Shown: positions 42,112 through 49,723 of the stretch, in pieces
How positions within the stretch are numbered: the first letter of the stretch is position 1
Layout: each line of letters opens with the position of its first letter
Assembly (NCBI GenBank): GCA_963829835.1
Contig: CAWHKC010000003.1
Coordinates: 372,001 to 436,000 of the forward strand
Source of the DNA: Berkiella sp963829835
GTDB taxonomy: Bacteria > Pseudomonadota > Gammaproteobacteria > Berkiellales > Berkiellaceae
Direction: 5' to 3'
DNA length: 64,000 bases
Made by a program: the position numbers and the translations under genes
The notes under the pieces: generated by a model
Databases searched by the model: none
Seen by the model: only the letters and a program-made list of their open reading frames with translations
Told to the model about the DNA's origin: nothing

Positions 42112-42148
42112 AAATAATGAGCTTTTCTAAAGAAAGGCTCATTATTTT
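42112..42148 (+). terminator. bidirectional terminator
   Basis: AAATAATGAGC and GCTCATTATTT pair, and the inner TTTCT/AGAAA extends the stem, followed by TTTTTC on the plus strand. It overlaps the last codons of the convergent small membrane gene at 42142-42360. Confidence 0.85.
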
Positions 42149-42360
42149 TCTTCTATTTTAACTTTTACATTTTTCTTGAAAAAGTAAAAGATGGCGGATA
42201 GAAAGAAACAGAGAAATCCCAGTACAAAAAGTATTTTTGTAAAAAAAGTGATCGCTATGGCGATCCCATCGAATGCAAAAAAGATAAAGATAACTCCTAG
42301 AAGAAAGAAAATAATAGAAAGCAAGATAAAAATATTTAATGAGCTTATTATGCCTTTCAT
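42142..42360 (-). CDS. two-helix small membrane protein
   Basis: A 72-residue protein, two hydrophobic helices (IFILLSIIFFLLGVIFIFFAF and ILFVLGFLCFFLSAIFYFF) joined by DGIAIAITFFT, with a basic tail KKNVKVKIEEK in the cytosol. The ATG at 42360 is preceded by AGGTGG at a long spacing. Resembles other small stress-type membrane proteins in this window but I cannot name the family. Its 3' end runs into the shared terminator. Confidence 0.6.
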   Translation of the reverse strand: MKGIISSLNIFILLSIIFFLLGVIFIFFAFDGIAIAITFFTKILFVLGFLCFFLSAIFYFFKKNVKVKIEEK

Positions 42361-42437
42361 ATATAAATAACCACCTACTTTGAACGATATTATTATATAA
42401 ATATAGCTTTATAAAACATAATTTTATTAAAAAGGTA

Positions 42438-42468
42438 TAAAAAAAGGGGCTCTTACCCCTTTTTAAAT
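42438..42468 (-). terminator. terminator of 42480-42755 gene
   Basis: On the minus strand AAAAAGGGG-TAAGAG-CCCCTTTTT is followed by TTATACC; it lies about 12 bases past the stop. Confidence 0.8.
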
Positions 42469-42479
42469 GTGAAGAGATA

Positions 42480-42755
42480 TTATGGTGTAGGTCTTGGTGT
42501 TTTAGAAGGACGCGGTGTAGGTGGTAATATTTTGTTTAATATTCCAGGAAATTGTTTTTCAGCTTGAGCAGCAACGAAGAGTCCAAACATGGCAAATAAA
42601 CCAAGTTTTGTTGCGCTAAGTAGGCACTTATCAAAAGTATCAAAACCTAATTTAGGTTGATTAGCACGTAATGCCTTAATTTGATTGTTACGTTGTGCAA
42701 GTGCACGATTCGCGGCATTTAAACGAGCATTTAAGGTGGCATTGTTTGTGGTCAT
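42480..42755 (-). CDS. hypothetical protein with one membrane helix
   Basis: A 91-residue protein. It has an N-terminal Asn/Ala/Leu/Arg-rich helix (NATLNARLNAANRALAQRNN) that looks like a short coiled coil, one hydrophobic segment (LGLFAMFGLFVAAQ, about 52-66), and a Pro/Thr-rich C-terminus (PPTPRPSKTPRPTP). Downstream is a clear terminator. Function unknown. Confidence 0.6.
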   Translation of the reverse strand: MTTNNATLNARLNAANRALAQRNNQIKALRANQPKLGFDTFDKCLLSATKLGLFAMFGLFVAAQAEKQFPGILNKILPPTPRPSKTPRPTP

Positions 42756-42916
42756 TTCTCTCTCTCAACGGTTCTAAAACACAATGAGCACATTTTATAA
42801 TAAGTAAGTCAGCCAAGTAAAGTAGTAAATTTACAGGGTATTAAGAGCGGTTACACGGATTTAGTATACAAGTTTGCTATTCTTAATGATGTCGACATTC
42901 ATTAATAGTTGAATCA

Positions 42917-44788
42917 ATGATAGCTAATAACAAGAAAATCCTTCCTTTGTCTTTGGCTGCGCTGGGCATTGTGTATGGTGATTTAGGTTCAAATCCTCTT
43001 TACGCTTTTCGTGAAACATTAACCGGCCTATCTATTATACAGAATAATATTTTTGGTGTTTTGTCACTTATTTTTTGGTCTCTTATTTTAATCGTTTCAA
43101 TCAAGTACTTGGTATTTATTCTTCGAGTGGATAATGATGGTGAAGGTGGTATTTTAGCCTTGTTAGCACTGTTGAAAAAATTTGATATCAGGGCGTACAA
43201 ATCATTCTTTTTTGTTGCTATTTTAGGTACTGCCTTACTTATCGGCGATGGTATGTTAACCCCAGCAATCTCTGTTATAAGTGCTATTGAAGGGTTAAAT
43301 GTAATTTCACCTTCACTATCGCATTTAACGATCCCGTTAACACTTGTTATTTTATTGGCTGTTTTTTTATGCCAACATTATGGTACAGCAAAAATAGGGG
43401 GGCTATTTGGTCCGATTTTGCTGGTTTGGTTTATTGTAATCGCAATTCTGGGAACTATTCATATTGTTAAAAATCCGATTATTCTTAATGCCATGAATCC
43501 TTATTACGCATATCATTTTTTTGTAGTCAATGGTTGGAAAGGATATCTGTTATTAGGGAGCGTGTTTCTTGTTGTGACAGGAGGAGAAGCACTCTATGCT
43601 GATTTAGGTCATTTTGGAAAATCACCCATTCGCTTAAGTTGGTTCTTAGTGGCGTTGCCCTGCTTAGTCTTAAATTACTTTGGTCAGGGGGCTTATTTAC
43701 TCAAACACCCTGAAGCCATCGAAAATCCATTTTTTGCTTTATCACCAGATTGGTTTTCTTACCCATTACTATTTTTGGCAACATTAGCAACAATTATTGC
43801 TTCTCAAGCGGTGATTTCTGCTACATTTTCACTTACTAAACAAGCTGTATTATTGAATCTTTACCCGAAGGTTCCTATTGTTCAAACATCAAGTGAAGAA
43901 ATTGGTCAAATCTATGTACCTCATATGAACTTTATTCTTGCCATAGGGACGCTGCTTTTAGTGATTATTTTCAAAAATTCATCCGCGCTTACGCATGCCT
44001 ATGGTATCGCGGTTAATTTAGTCATGCTTTCTGTTACAACGTTAATTGTCTATTATTGTCACAAGCATTTAAAGTGGTCTTTGTTTAAAACCATTTTATT
44101 TGGCGCAGTGTTTTTTACGATTGATTTTGCCTTCTTGGGGGCGAATCTTTACAAGATCCAAAGTGGCGGTTGGTTTCCATTACTCGTAGCCTTTCTTTTT
44201 GCCTCAGTAATGATTACTTGGCATCAAGGAATAGAATTCTTAAGAAACACCTATTACAAGGATAAAGGTGACTTAAAGAAAATACTTACTAAAATCAAAA
44301 CAACTAAAATTTCCTGTATGCCAAATACCCTATCTGTGTTTCTTGCGGATCCGTTTGATGACAGCGGCGGGAGTTTAATCCGTTATTTAAAACTTAATCA
44401 TATGATGCCAGAACATATACTGATTTTGAGTATGGTAACTGAAAATCATCCTTATGTTTTGCTTAAAAAACGTTTTGAACTGACGCCAATTGATACAAAC
44501 ATTGCAAAACTGGTATTGCATAGTGGATTCATGCAGTTAGTGGATATTCCACAAATGCTGGAAATGGCTAATAAAGCTAAAATCTTCCCATTTCCTGTAG
44601 ATATTAATAAAGCAACGTATTTAATAGAAGTAACGAACATTACACCCACTCGTAAACGAGCAAATCTTCCCTTTTTCTGGCAAGAAAAACTTTTCGCCTA
44701 TCTCATGAGGAACAACGAAATAGGCGTAGAGTTTTATAACCTACCTATCACAAGATCGATTGCGATAGGGTGCTATTTTGAGATTTAA
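42917..44788 (+). CDS. kup: KUP/HAK-type potassium transporter
   Basis: Low-affinity K+ uptake permease of the inner membrane, 623 residues with about 12 helices and a C-terminal cytosolic domain of about 180 residues. The N-terminal signature LPLSLAALGIVYGDLGSNPLYAFRE is present (about 10-34, cited in part), with DGEGGILALLALL near 72 and GGEALYADLGHFG near 220. YGDLGTSPLY is the common form; here it reads YGDLGSNPLY. Convergent with the patatin gene, two bases between the ends. Confidence 0.95.
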   Translation: MIANNKKILPLSLAALGIVYGDLGSNPLYAFRETLTGLSIIQNNIFGVLSLIFWSLILIVSIKYLVFILRVDNDGEGGILALLALLKKFDIRAYKSFFFVAILGTALLIGDGMLTPAISVISAIEGLNVISPSLSHLTIPLTLVILLAVFLCQHYGTAKIGGLFGPILLVWFIVIAILGTIHIVKNPIILNAMNPYYAYHFFVVNGWKGYLLLGSVFLVVTGGEALYADLGHFGKSPIRLSWFLVALPCLVLNYFGQGAYLLKHPEAIENPFFALSPDWFSYPLLFLATLATIIASQAVISATFSLTKQAVLLNLYPKVPIVQTSSEEIGQIYVPHMNFILAIGTLLLVIIFKNSSALTHAYGIAVNLVMLSVTTLIVYYCHKHLKWSLFKTILFGAVFFTIDFAFLGANLYKIQSGGWFPLLVAFLFASVMITWHQGIEFLRNTYYKDKGDLKKILTKIKTTKISCMPNTLSVFLADPFDDSGGSLIRYLKLNHMMPEHILILSMVTENHPYVLLKKRFELTPIDTNIAKLVLHSGFMQLVDIPQMLEMANKAKIFPFPVDINKATYLIEVTNITPTRKRANLPFFWQEKLFAYLMRNNEIGVEFYNLPITRSIAIGCYFEI

Positions 44789-44790
44789 AT

Positions 44791-46023
44791 TCAAACAATA
44801 GGCGTTTTATGACTAGCAGATGACTTCTTTTTTTCATGTGCGTCAGGTGTAGCCGCTGCCGTTGAAACAGCTTCTGGTTTCGCTGCTGGTTTGGACTTAA
44901 GTAGCGTGAGAATTTCCTTGGAGAAAGTCGCAAAGATATCTGGCGCTGCCTCTTTGGGAGCATCTGTTGCAAAACTTTCGTCAAGTTGTTTAAATCTTTG
45001 TTGAAGAATGTCATCGACGGTTGTTTGCTTCATTTTTTCGGCCACAAGCTCGGGATGCTTCCTCAGAAAATAACTTAGCGTACCAATCACGCCAGAGAAG
45101 ATCATACTGGCAATTGCTTTGGGATCTTTTAAAGCCGCAAAATCTAATGTGCTGATCCCTGCAGTTCCACAATAGATCATTTGCTCTCGATAAAGACTTT
45201 TCAAATTATTATAAGTTTCAGCAGAAGTAGCGGCATCTATGACTGTAGCCAAAAACGAAATGAGATTGGGAATGGCCGTCCAGGCAGGGCGTACGTTATT
45301 AACAAAAAAATTAATATTAGCTTCCGTGTCTAACCAAACACTAAGAACTTCTGGATTCGGTTCACCTGGTACCACTTCAAAAGGATCCGTAGGACAGTTT
45401 TTTTGCATACCGCCATCATTGTAAAGACAACCCTTAATTTCTTGAGGGGTAAAATAAAAGGGGAAAGCCATGGATCCACGTAGCGCTTTCCATATAGGCA
45501 CGTTTTTATGAACTGTGTTATAAGAAAAAACTTCGTTAAGGGGGCCGACATTCATATTGCAGGCTTCAACGAAAATATCTTTTAGTTCAGGGCGTTTTTT
45601 ACGAAGTTCGTGCCATTCTAAAAAAGTTGTTTCTGGGTTTCCGGGTTTACCATCGACGCGAGTCACTTCTTCAATAACGGATTTAAAAAAATCCTCAAAT
45701 CCTTGTGCTGTGTGTAATCCAAAAAGTTTCTCAAGATTACTCGCCTCGGCCATAGGTTCTGCTACTTTACCTATAATAGGAACACTTGATAAACGGCTAT
45801 CGCTATTAAGGATTTTATCAAAATCAAGCGATAACATTTTTGCTTTAATTTTATCGAGTGGCCAACCGGTTGCTACCAACAATGCACCAATACCACCAAC
45901 AGACGAACCCGAAACGGCATCAATCCCTTTTAAAATGTCTAGCCTAGTTAAGATATCTACTAAACCAATATAAATCATTCCACGAACACCACCACCTCTT
46001 AACGCAAGTTTGGTATAAGCCAT
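44791..46023 (-). CDS. patatin-like phospholipase (first copy)
   Basis: A 410-residue patatin-domain protein, predicted to cleave acyl chains from phospholipids with a Ser-Asp dyad. The oxyanion motif GGGVRG is at 10-15, the nucleophile elbow GSSVG (Ser41) follows, and the Asp is in DGG at 203-205. The C-terminus (about 345-410) is Lys/Ala/Ser-rich and disordered. No signal peptide, so secretion, if any, would use a host-directed system. GGAGATGA precedes the ATG. Related in fold to the 56578-58467 protein, but only distantly in sequence. Confidence 0.92.
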   Translation of the reverse strand: MAYTKLALRGGGVRGMIYIGLVDILTRLDILKGIDAVSGSSVGGIGALLVATGWPLDKIKAKMLSLDFDKILNSDSRLSSVPIIGKVAEPMAEASNLEKLFGLHTAQGFEDFFKSVIEEVTRVDGKPGNPETTFLEWHELRKKRPELKDIFVEACNMNVGPLNEVFSYNTVHKNVPIWKALRGSMAFPFYFTPQEIKGCLYNDGGMQKNCPTDPFEVVPGEPNPEVLSVWLDTEANINFFVNNVRPAWTAIPNLISFLATVIDAATSAETYNNLKSLYREQMIYCGTAGISTLDFAALKDPKAIASMIFSGVIGTLSYFLRKHPELVAEKMKQTTVDDILQQRFKQLDESFATDAPKEAAPDIFATFSKEILTLLKSKPAAKPEAVSTAAATPDAHEKKKSSASHKTPIV

Positions 46024-46176
46024 GGGTCATCTCCATATGATGTTAAAATAGTTTAATGCGACAAGAGCATATTCGTTTTATCAAATATGAGTCAATGGTT
46101 TAAACTCTCAGAAATGCTGAACTTACTAGGATTCTGTAATAATGCACAGTATAATAGAGGTCATTCAATCTAATTT

Positions 46177-46905
46177 GTGAGAATAGAAGTGAAATATAAA
46201 ATTACAGAATTGCTCTCTAACTTACTTAATGCAGTTTTGCTAATAATGATAGCCGTTATGAGTATTAATACAGCTTATGCTAACCTGGACTTGATCCCTA
46301 TGGGTATAACGCCAATTGCTAAGCTGCCTGAAATTAAAGAGAGAATGATTTCTCATGCCCCGCAAAAATGTCATCAAGCAATCAATGAACTAGATTTCGT
46401 CAAAGTTAAATATTACGGATTTGATCAAAAGGCTCATCTCGGTGTGTTGCTTGTGAACAAAGAAGTATCTAAAGATATACAAGACATTTTTCGAATACTA
46501 TTTAAACACAAGTTCCCCATTCAAAAAATTCGTCCCTTAAGTGGTGCAGACAAAGATAGTGCACAGGTGAGAGCCAATTATACCGCCACTTATAATTGTC
46601 GTGATGTAACAGGTCAGAAAGGCATTTTGTCACAACATAGTTACGGTCGTGCGATTGATATTAATCCAGTTGAAAACCCTTATATTAAAGGAGAGATCAT
46701 TATCCCTGAAGCTGGCAAACCTTATTGTGATCGTTCTAAACCCTTTAAAGGAAAAATTACGAAAGATAGTTTAATTTATAAACTATTTACAGAACGTGGT
46801 TGGGATTGGGGGGGGGGTTGGTACGATCTGCAGGATTATCAACATTTCGAAAAACGAGCTAACGGCGAAAAACGCAATCCATATGGCTATGATACGGCAA
46901 AATAA
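46177..46905 (+). CDS. M15-family peptidase (VanY-like), secreted
   Basis: A periplasmic peptidoglycan peptidase candidate, up to 242 residues. A signal peptide covers about residues 10-36 (LLIMIAVMSINTAYA). Zinc ligands appear as His154 and Asp161 in SQHSYGRAIDIN and His223 in DYQHFE, the HxxxxxxD...H arrangement of the M15 family; the WDWGGGW motif precedes the last His. Two possible GTG starts (46177 and 46189) exist and there is no ATG; the second gives the cleaner signal peptide. Confidence 0.88.
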   Translation: MRIEVKYKITELLSNLLNAVLLIMIAVMSINTAYANLDLIPMGITPIAKLPEIKERMISHAPQKCHQAINELDFVKVKYYGFDQKAHLGVLLVNKEVSKDIQDIFRILFKHKFPIQKIRPLSGADKDSAQVRANYTATYNCRDVTGQKGILSQHSYGRAIDINPVENPYIKGEIIIPEAGKPYCDRSKPFKGKITKDSLIYKLFTERGWDWGGGWYDLQDYQHFEKRANGEKRNPYGYDTAK

Positions 46906-47052
46906 ATTTTCAACTCCGACTATCTGCTGTGAATGTTAGCAGTTTTAACTTTATATTCAGTGAAATTCACAAAGATGTCTAATTTATAGGCTATTAGTAC
47001 TAATGGCTTGATTAAATATCCATTGAATTTCTGAGGATGTAAGGTGAACACC

Positions 47053-48126
47053 ATGAAGATTAATCATCAAATCATTATTTTATTAGCAACGATGGCATTT
47101 TCGAGTGTACAAGCTTGCACGGGAGTAACCGTAAAAGCTAAAGATGGAACAGTTATTTCTACAAGATCCATGGAATTTGCGATGCAGTTAGATTCCAATG
47201 TAATTTATTTACCACGTGGTTTTAAGACGCAAGTTATATTTACTGGAGATGAAAAAGGGGCTAGCTGGAAACAAAAATATGCCACTTTAGGGATAAATGC
47301 GTTGGGGCTTGACCTTATTATTGAAGGGTTTAATGAAAAAGGGCTGAATGTGGGTGCATTTTATTTACCCGGATTTGCAGTTTATGAAAAACTAACGCCT
47401 GAAAATGCAAAAAAAGCGATTGCGCCAACATTTTTCCCAACTTGGGTAACAGGTAATTTTGCGACAGTGGCAGAAGTTAGAAATGCACTCAAAGATATTG
47501 TTCTTGTTGATAGTGTTGCTAAAGGACAACCAGGTTCATTTCCACTGCATTTTCGCATTACCGATGCAAGTGGAGATCAAATCGTTGTTGAATATGTTAA
47601 AGATGGTTTAAAAGTATATGATAACCCTTTGGGGGTCATTACAAACGATCCTGAATTTGATTGGCATTTAATGAATTTACGCAATTACGTAAACTTAAGT
47701 GCTACTAATGTTCCCGTGCTTGAAATATCTGGCGAAAAAATGACTTCCTTAGGGCAGGGAAATGGTATGCATGGTATTCCAGGAGATTTTACGCCGCCTT
47801 CCCGCTATATTCGCTCAATGGCTATTCAATCATCAGCTTTACCAGTAGATACTTCGGAAGAAGCGGTTAATCTGAGTTGGCACATAATTAATAATACGGA
47901 CATCCCTATTGGGACAACCCGTGATACATCCCCAGATGGTAAGCTCTATCTCAATTACACTCAATGGGTTAATGTTTCAGATTTGAAAAATTTAAAATTG
48001 TATTTTAAAACCTATAATAACCAGGATGTTCGCATGGTTGATATGAACAAGATTAATGTAGATTCAAAAGAAGTGAAAAAGTTTAAAATGGATACCAAAT
48101 CTGAGTATAAAGAAATAACAGAATAA
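47053..48126 (+). CDS. penicillin-V-acylase / choloylglycine hydrolase-like Ntn hydrolase
   Basis: A secreted 357-residue linear-amide C-N hydrolase. The signal peptide ends ...SSVQA, exposing Cys22 (ACTGVTV), the expected N-terminal nucleophile. Other family residues: Arg38 in TRSMEF, Asn198 and Asp199 in GVITNDPEF, and Arg251 in PSRYIRS. TRSMEF with Glu, instead of the Asp seen in Bacillus PVA, fits the Gram-negative cluster, some members of which cleave acyl-homoserine lactones. The ATG at 47053 follows AGGTGA; a GTG nine bases earlier is possible. Confidence 0.9.
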   Translation: MKINHQIIILLATMAFSSVQACTGVTVKAKDGTVISTRSMEFAMQLDSNVIYLPRGFKTQVIFTGDEKGASWKQKYATLGINALGLDLIIEGFNEKGLNVGAFYLPGFAVYEKLTPENAKKAIAPTFFPTWVTGNFATVAEVRNALKDIVLVDSVAKGQPGSFPLHFRITDASGDQIVVEYVKDGLKVYDNPLGVITNDPEFDWHLMNLRNYVNLSATNVPVLEISGEKMTSLGQGNGMHGIPGDFTPPSRYIRSMAIQSSALPVDTSEEAVNLSWHIINNTDIPIGTTRDTSPDGKLYLNYTQWVNVSDLKNLKLYFKTYNNQDVRMVDMNKINVDSKEVKKFKMDTKSEYKEITE

Positions 48127-48134
48127 CGACGACA

Positions 48135-48180
48135 AAGACCATGAAGGAATAGTTTGTTCATGGTCTTGAATATCTTTTTT
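48135..48180 (+). terminator. terminator of acylase gene
   Basis: AAGACCATGAA and TTCATGGTCTT pair around an 11-nt loop (48135-48167), and a T-run follows at 48175-48180, ten bases after the stop codon. Confidence 0.75.
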
Positions 48181-48338
48181 GTTGTAATTGCTCACAAATT
48201 GATAATAAAGATTGAGTTTATGATCAGATTTTTTAAAAAATAATTGTTGATTTTTTAAAAAAACAATAAATAGTTGAACAATTCCTAAATTTTATCATCT
48301 AAACTTCGTTAAGATTTCTCAACTAAGGAAATAGCAAG

Positions 48339-48680
48339 ATGAATAAGTTAAAAGTACTGATCCCTTTAATAGCAGTGGCTGGCTTAGCTGGTTGCGCAGG
48401 TCCTGGTTATTATTATGATGGCCCTTACTATGGTAATCACTATTATGATGGTGGTTATTGGCATGATGGCTATTGGCATGATGGCTACTGGCACGATGGT
48501 TATTGGTATGATGATGGTTATTATCATCACCGTCATCACCGCCATCATCATCGTCACCATCATGCACATCCTAATGCAAAGGCTGAAGGACAAGCTCCAC
48601 AAGGTGCGCCAAGAAATGTGCAACGTGGTGCTGCAGCTGGCAAACAAATGCAAAAAGCTGGAACTACACCTAAGCAATAA
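48339..48680 (+). CDS. Tyr/His-rich repeat lipoprotein
   Basis: A 113-residue lipoprotein with lipobox LAGC (Cys19). The mature chain starts GPGYYYDGPYYG, continues with tandem GYWHD units (39-56), then a cluster of about ten His with Arg (63-77), and ends in a polar Gln/Ala/Lys tail. His-clusters of this type can bind Ni, Cu or Zn, so metal storage or a sensor role is possible but unproven. The repeats are 15-bp units at DNA level. AGGA precedes the ATG. Antisense His- and Met-rich ORFs across the repeats are shadows. Confidence 0.8.
   Translation: MNKLKVLIPLIAVAGLAGCAGPGYYYDGPYYGNHYYDGGYWHDGYWHDGYWHDGYWYDDGYYHHRHHRHHHRHHHAHPNAKAEGQAPQGAPRNVQRGAAAGKQMQKAGTTPKQ
48453..48506 (+). repeat. 15-bp tandem repeats in lipoprotein gene
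   Basis: Units of TATTGGCATGATGGC (with synonymous variants) encode YWHDG four times. In-frame, so copy-number change would vary only repeat length. Confidence 0.8.
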
Positions 48681-48703
48681 TGAGTTGCGGGTCAGATTTT
48701 GAT

Positions 48704-48735
48704 AGAGTACTTGTTATTAATTTAATAAGTACTCT
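48704..48735 (+). terminator. hairpin after lipoprotein gene
   Basis: AGAGTACTT and AAGTACTCT pair (9 bp) across an AT-rich loop that can extend the stem; TTTC follows. Likely a weak terminator about 24 bases after the stop. Confidence 0.5.
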
Positions 48736-48785
48736 TTCAAATGTTGTTCTGACTCGATTTTATTTATATAAGGACATTATCCCAG

Positions 48786-49055
48786 ATGAAAGTTTGGAAA
48801 TTAACGCCAGTTAGCGAAGAATTAAATTCCAATGTATGGCAAGGAAGTAGTCATAAAGGCTGGGTAAGAATACGTGCAGACAGTGAATCAAAAGCGCGTG
48901 AAATCGCTTGGCGTATGTTCGAAAATAAAAATGTTGGTACAGCAATCCATTCTACCGATTGGTCCACGACACCTTGGAACAATCCTAAATTAGTTACCTG
49001 CGAATTAGAAGATGATGATATAGCATCTACTGAAGGTATTCTCGATATACAATAG
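48786..49055 (+). CDS. hypothetical protein
   Basis: An 89-residue soluble protein: MKVWKLTPVSEELNSNVWQG, WVRIRADSESKAREIAWRMF, then an acidic end. The pattern of a short beta-start with an SxxxAREIAxxxF helix suggests a small alpha/beta fold. AGGA lies at slightly long spacing before the ATG. I recognise no named family; similar small ORFs occur in many bacteria. Neighbours are unrelated. Confidence 0.65.
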   Translation: MKVWKLTPVSEELNSNVWQGSSHKGWVRIRADSESKAREIAWRMFENKNVGTAIHSTDWSTTPWNNPKLVTCELEDDDIASTEGILDIQ

Positions 49056-49072
49056 TTTTTTCATGGCTGCGA

Positions 49073-49546
49073 TTAGTTAACTCTTTCTTTGGCATCCGTT
49101 TGTTCTTGCACAGCGCGGCGAAAGTCCATTGGGTAAGCAATATTTTCAAATGATTCTTGAGTACCGCCAGTACCGATAACTGTAATCGTTCCGTAATTGC
49201 ACATCCTACCTAATATGGTTTGATCAATGCTTATGGCTTCAATTTTTTGAAGCAAGGTTTCCATCGTACGGCGGCTAACAATCCCTATTTTCACAATAAC
49301 TCTTTTATTGGTGACAGCAAATTCACTTGTAACATATGTGAGATAAGCTGGTACTAATAGGAGCAGACCAGCGATAAAGCATAAATAAGCAAAATTAGGA
49401 TTATAAGTGTGCTGAGAAAGGAGCCATAAACCGACTAAACACAGTGCTACACAGAATATCCCAGGTTGAACGAACATAATTTTGTGCAGTTTACCGCGGT
49501 GTACAACAGTTTCACCCTGCATTAGGTTTGAATTAACATATCCCAT
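49073..49546 (-). CDS. bacterial PH-domain membrane protein
   Basis: A 157-residue YdbS-like protein. Two hydrophobic helices (PGIFCVALCLVGLWLL and FAYLCFIAGLLLLVPAYLTY) precede a bPH_2 domain (about 80-145) with SEFAVTNKRVIVKIGIVSRRT and IDQTILGRMCNYGTITVIG, the typical Y/FxVTNKRV and GxxxxYGTI features. Such proteins are inner-membrane, of unknown role. AGGGAG precedes the ATG. Confidence 0.88.
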   Translation of the reverse strand: MGYVNSNLMQGETVVHRGKLHKIMFVQPGIFCVALCLVGLWLLSQHTYNPNFAYLCFIAGLLLLVPAYLTYVTSEFAVTNKRVIVKIGIVSRRTMETLLQKIEAISIDQTILGRMCNYGTITVIGTGGTQESFENIAYPMDFRRAVQEQTDAKERVN

Positions 49547-49723
49547 CTAAACTCCCTAATCGTAACAATACCAATATTATTCACAGTCATTGACCAAAAT
49601 AATAAAATGGTCACTTTGTAATAAAAATATAGCAGGCATTGCACTATTTTTACTCAATTCAATATGTTTTTATGGCATCTTTCACAACCCATTATTTAGT
49701 ATGCTCTCTAAAAACTCAGAGAG

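Noticed and set aside
48319..48702. His-rich and Met/Ile-rich open frames on both strands across the lipoprotein gene
   Set aside because: All derive from the 15-bp and CAT/CAC repeats; only the frame with the lipobox and Shine-Dalgarno is convincing.
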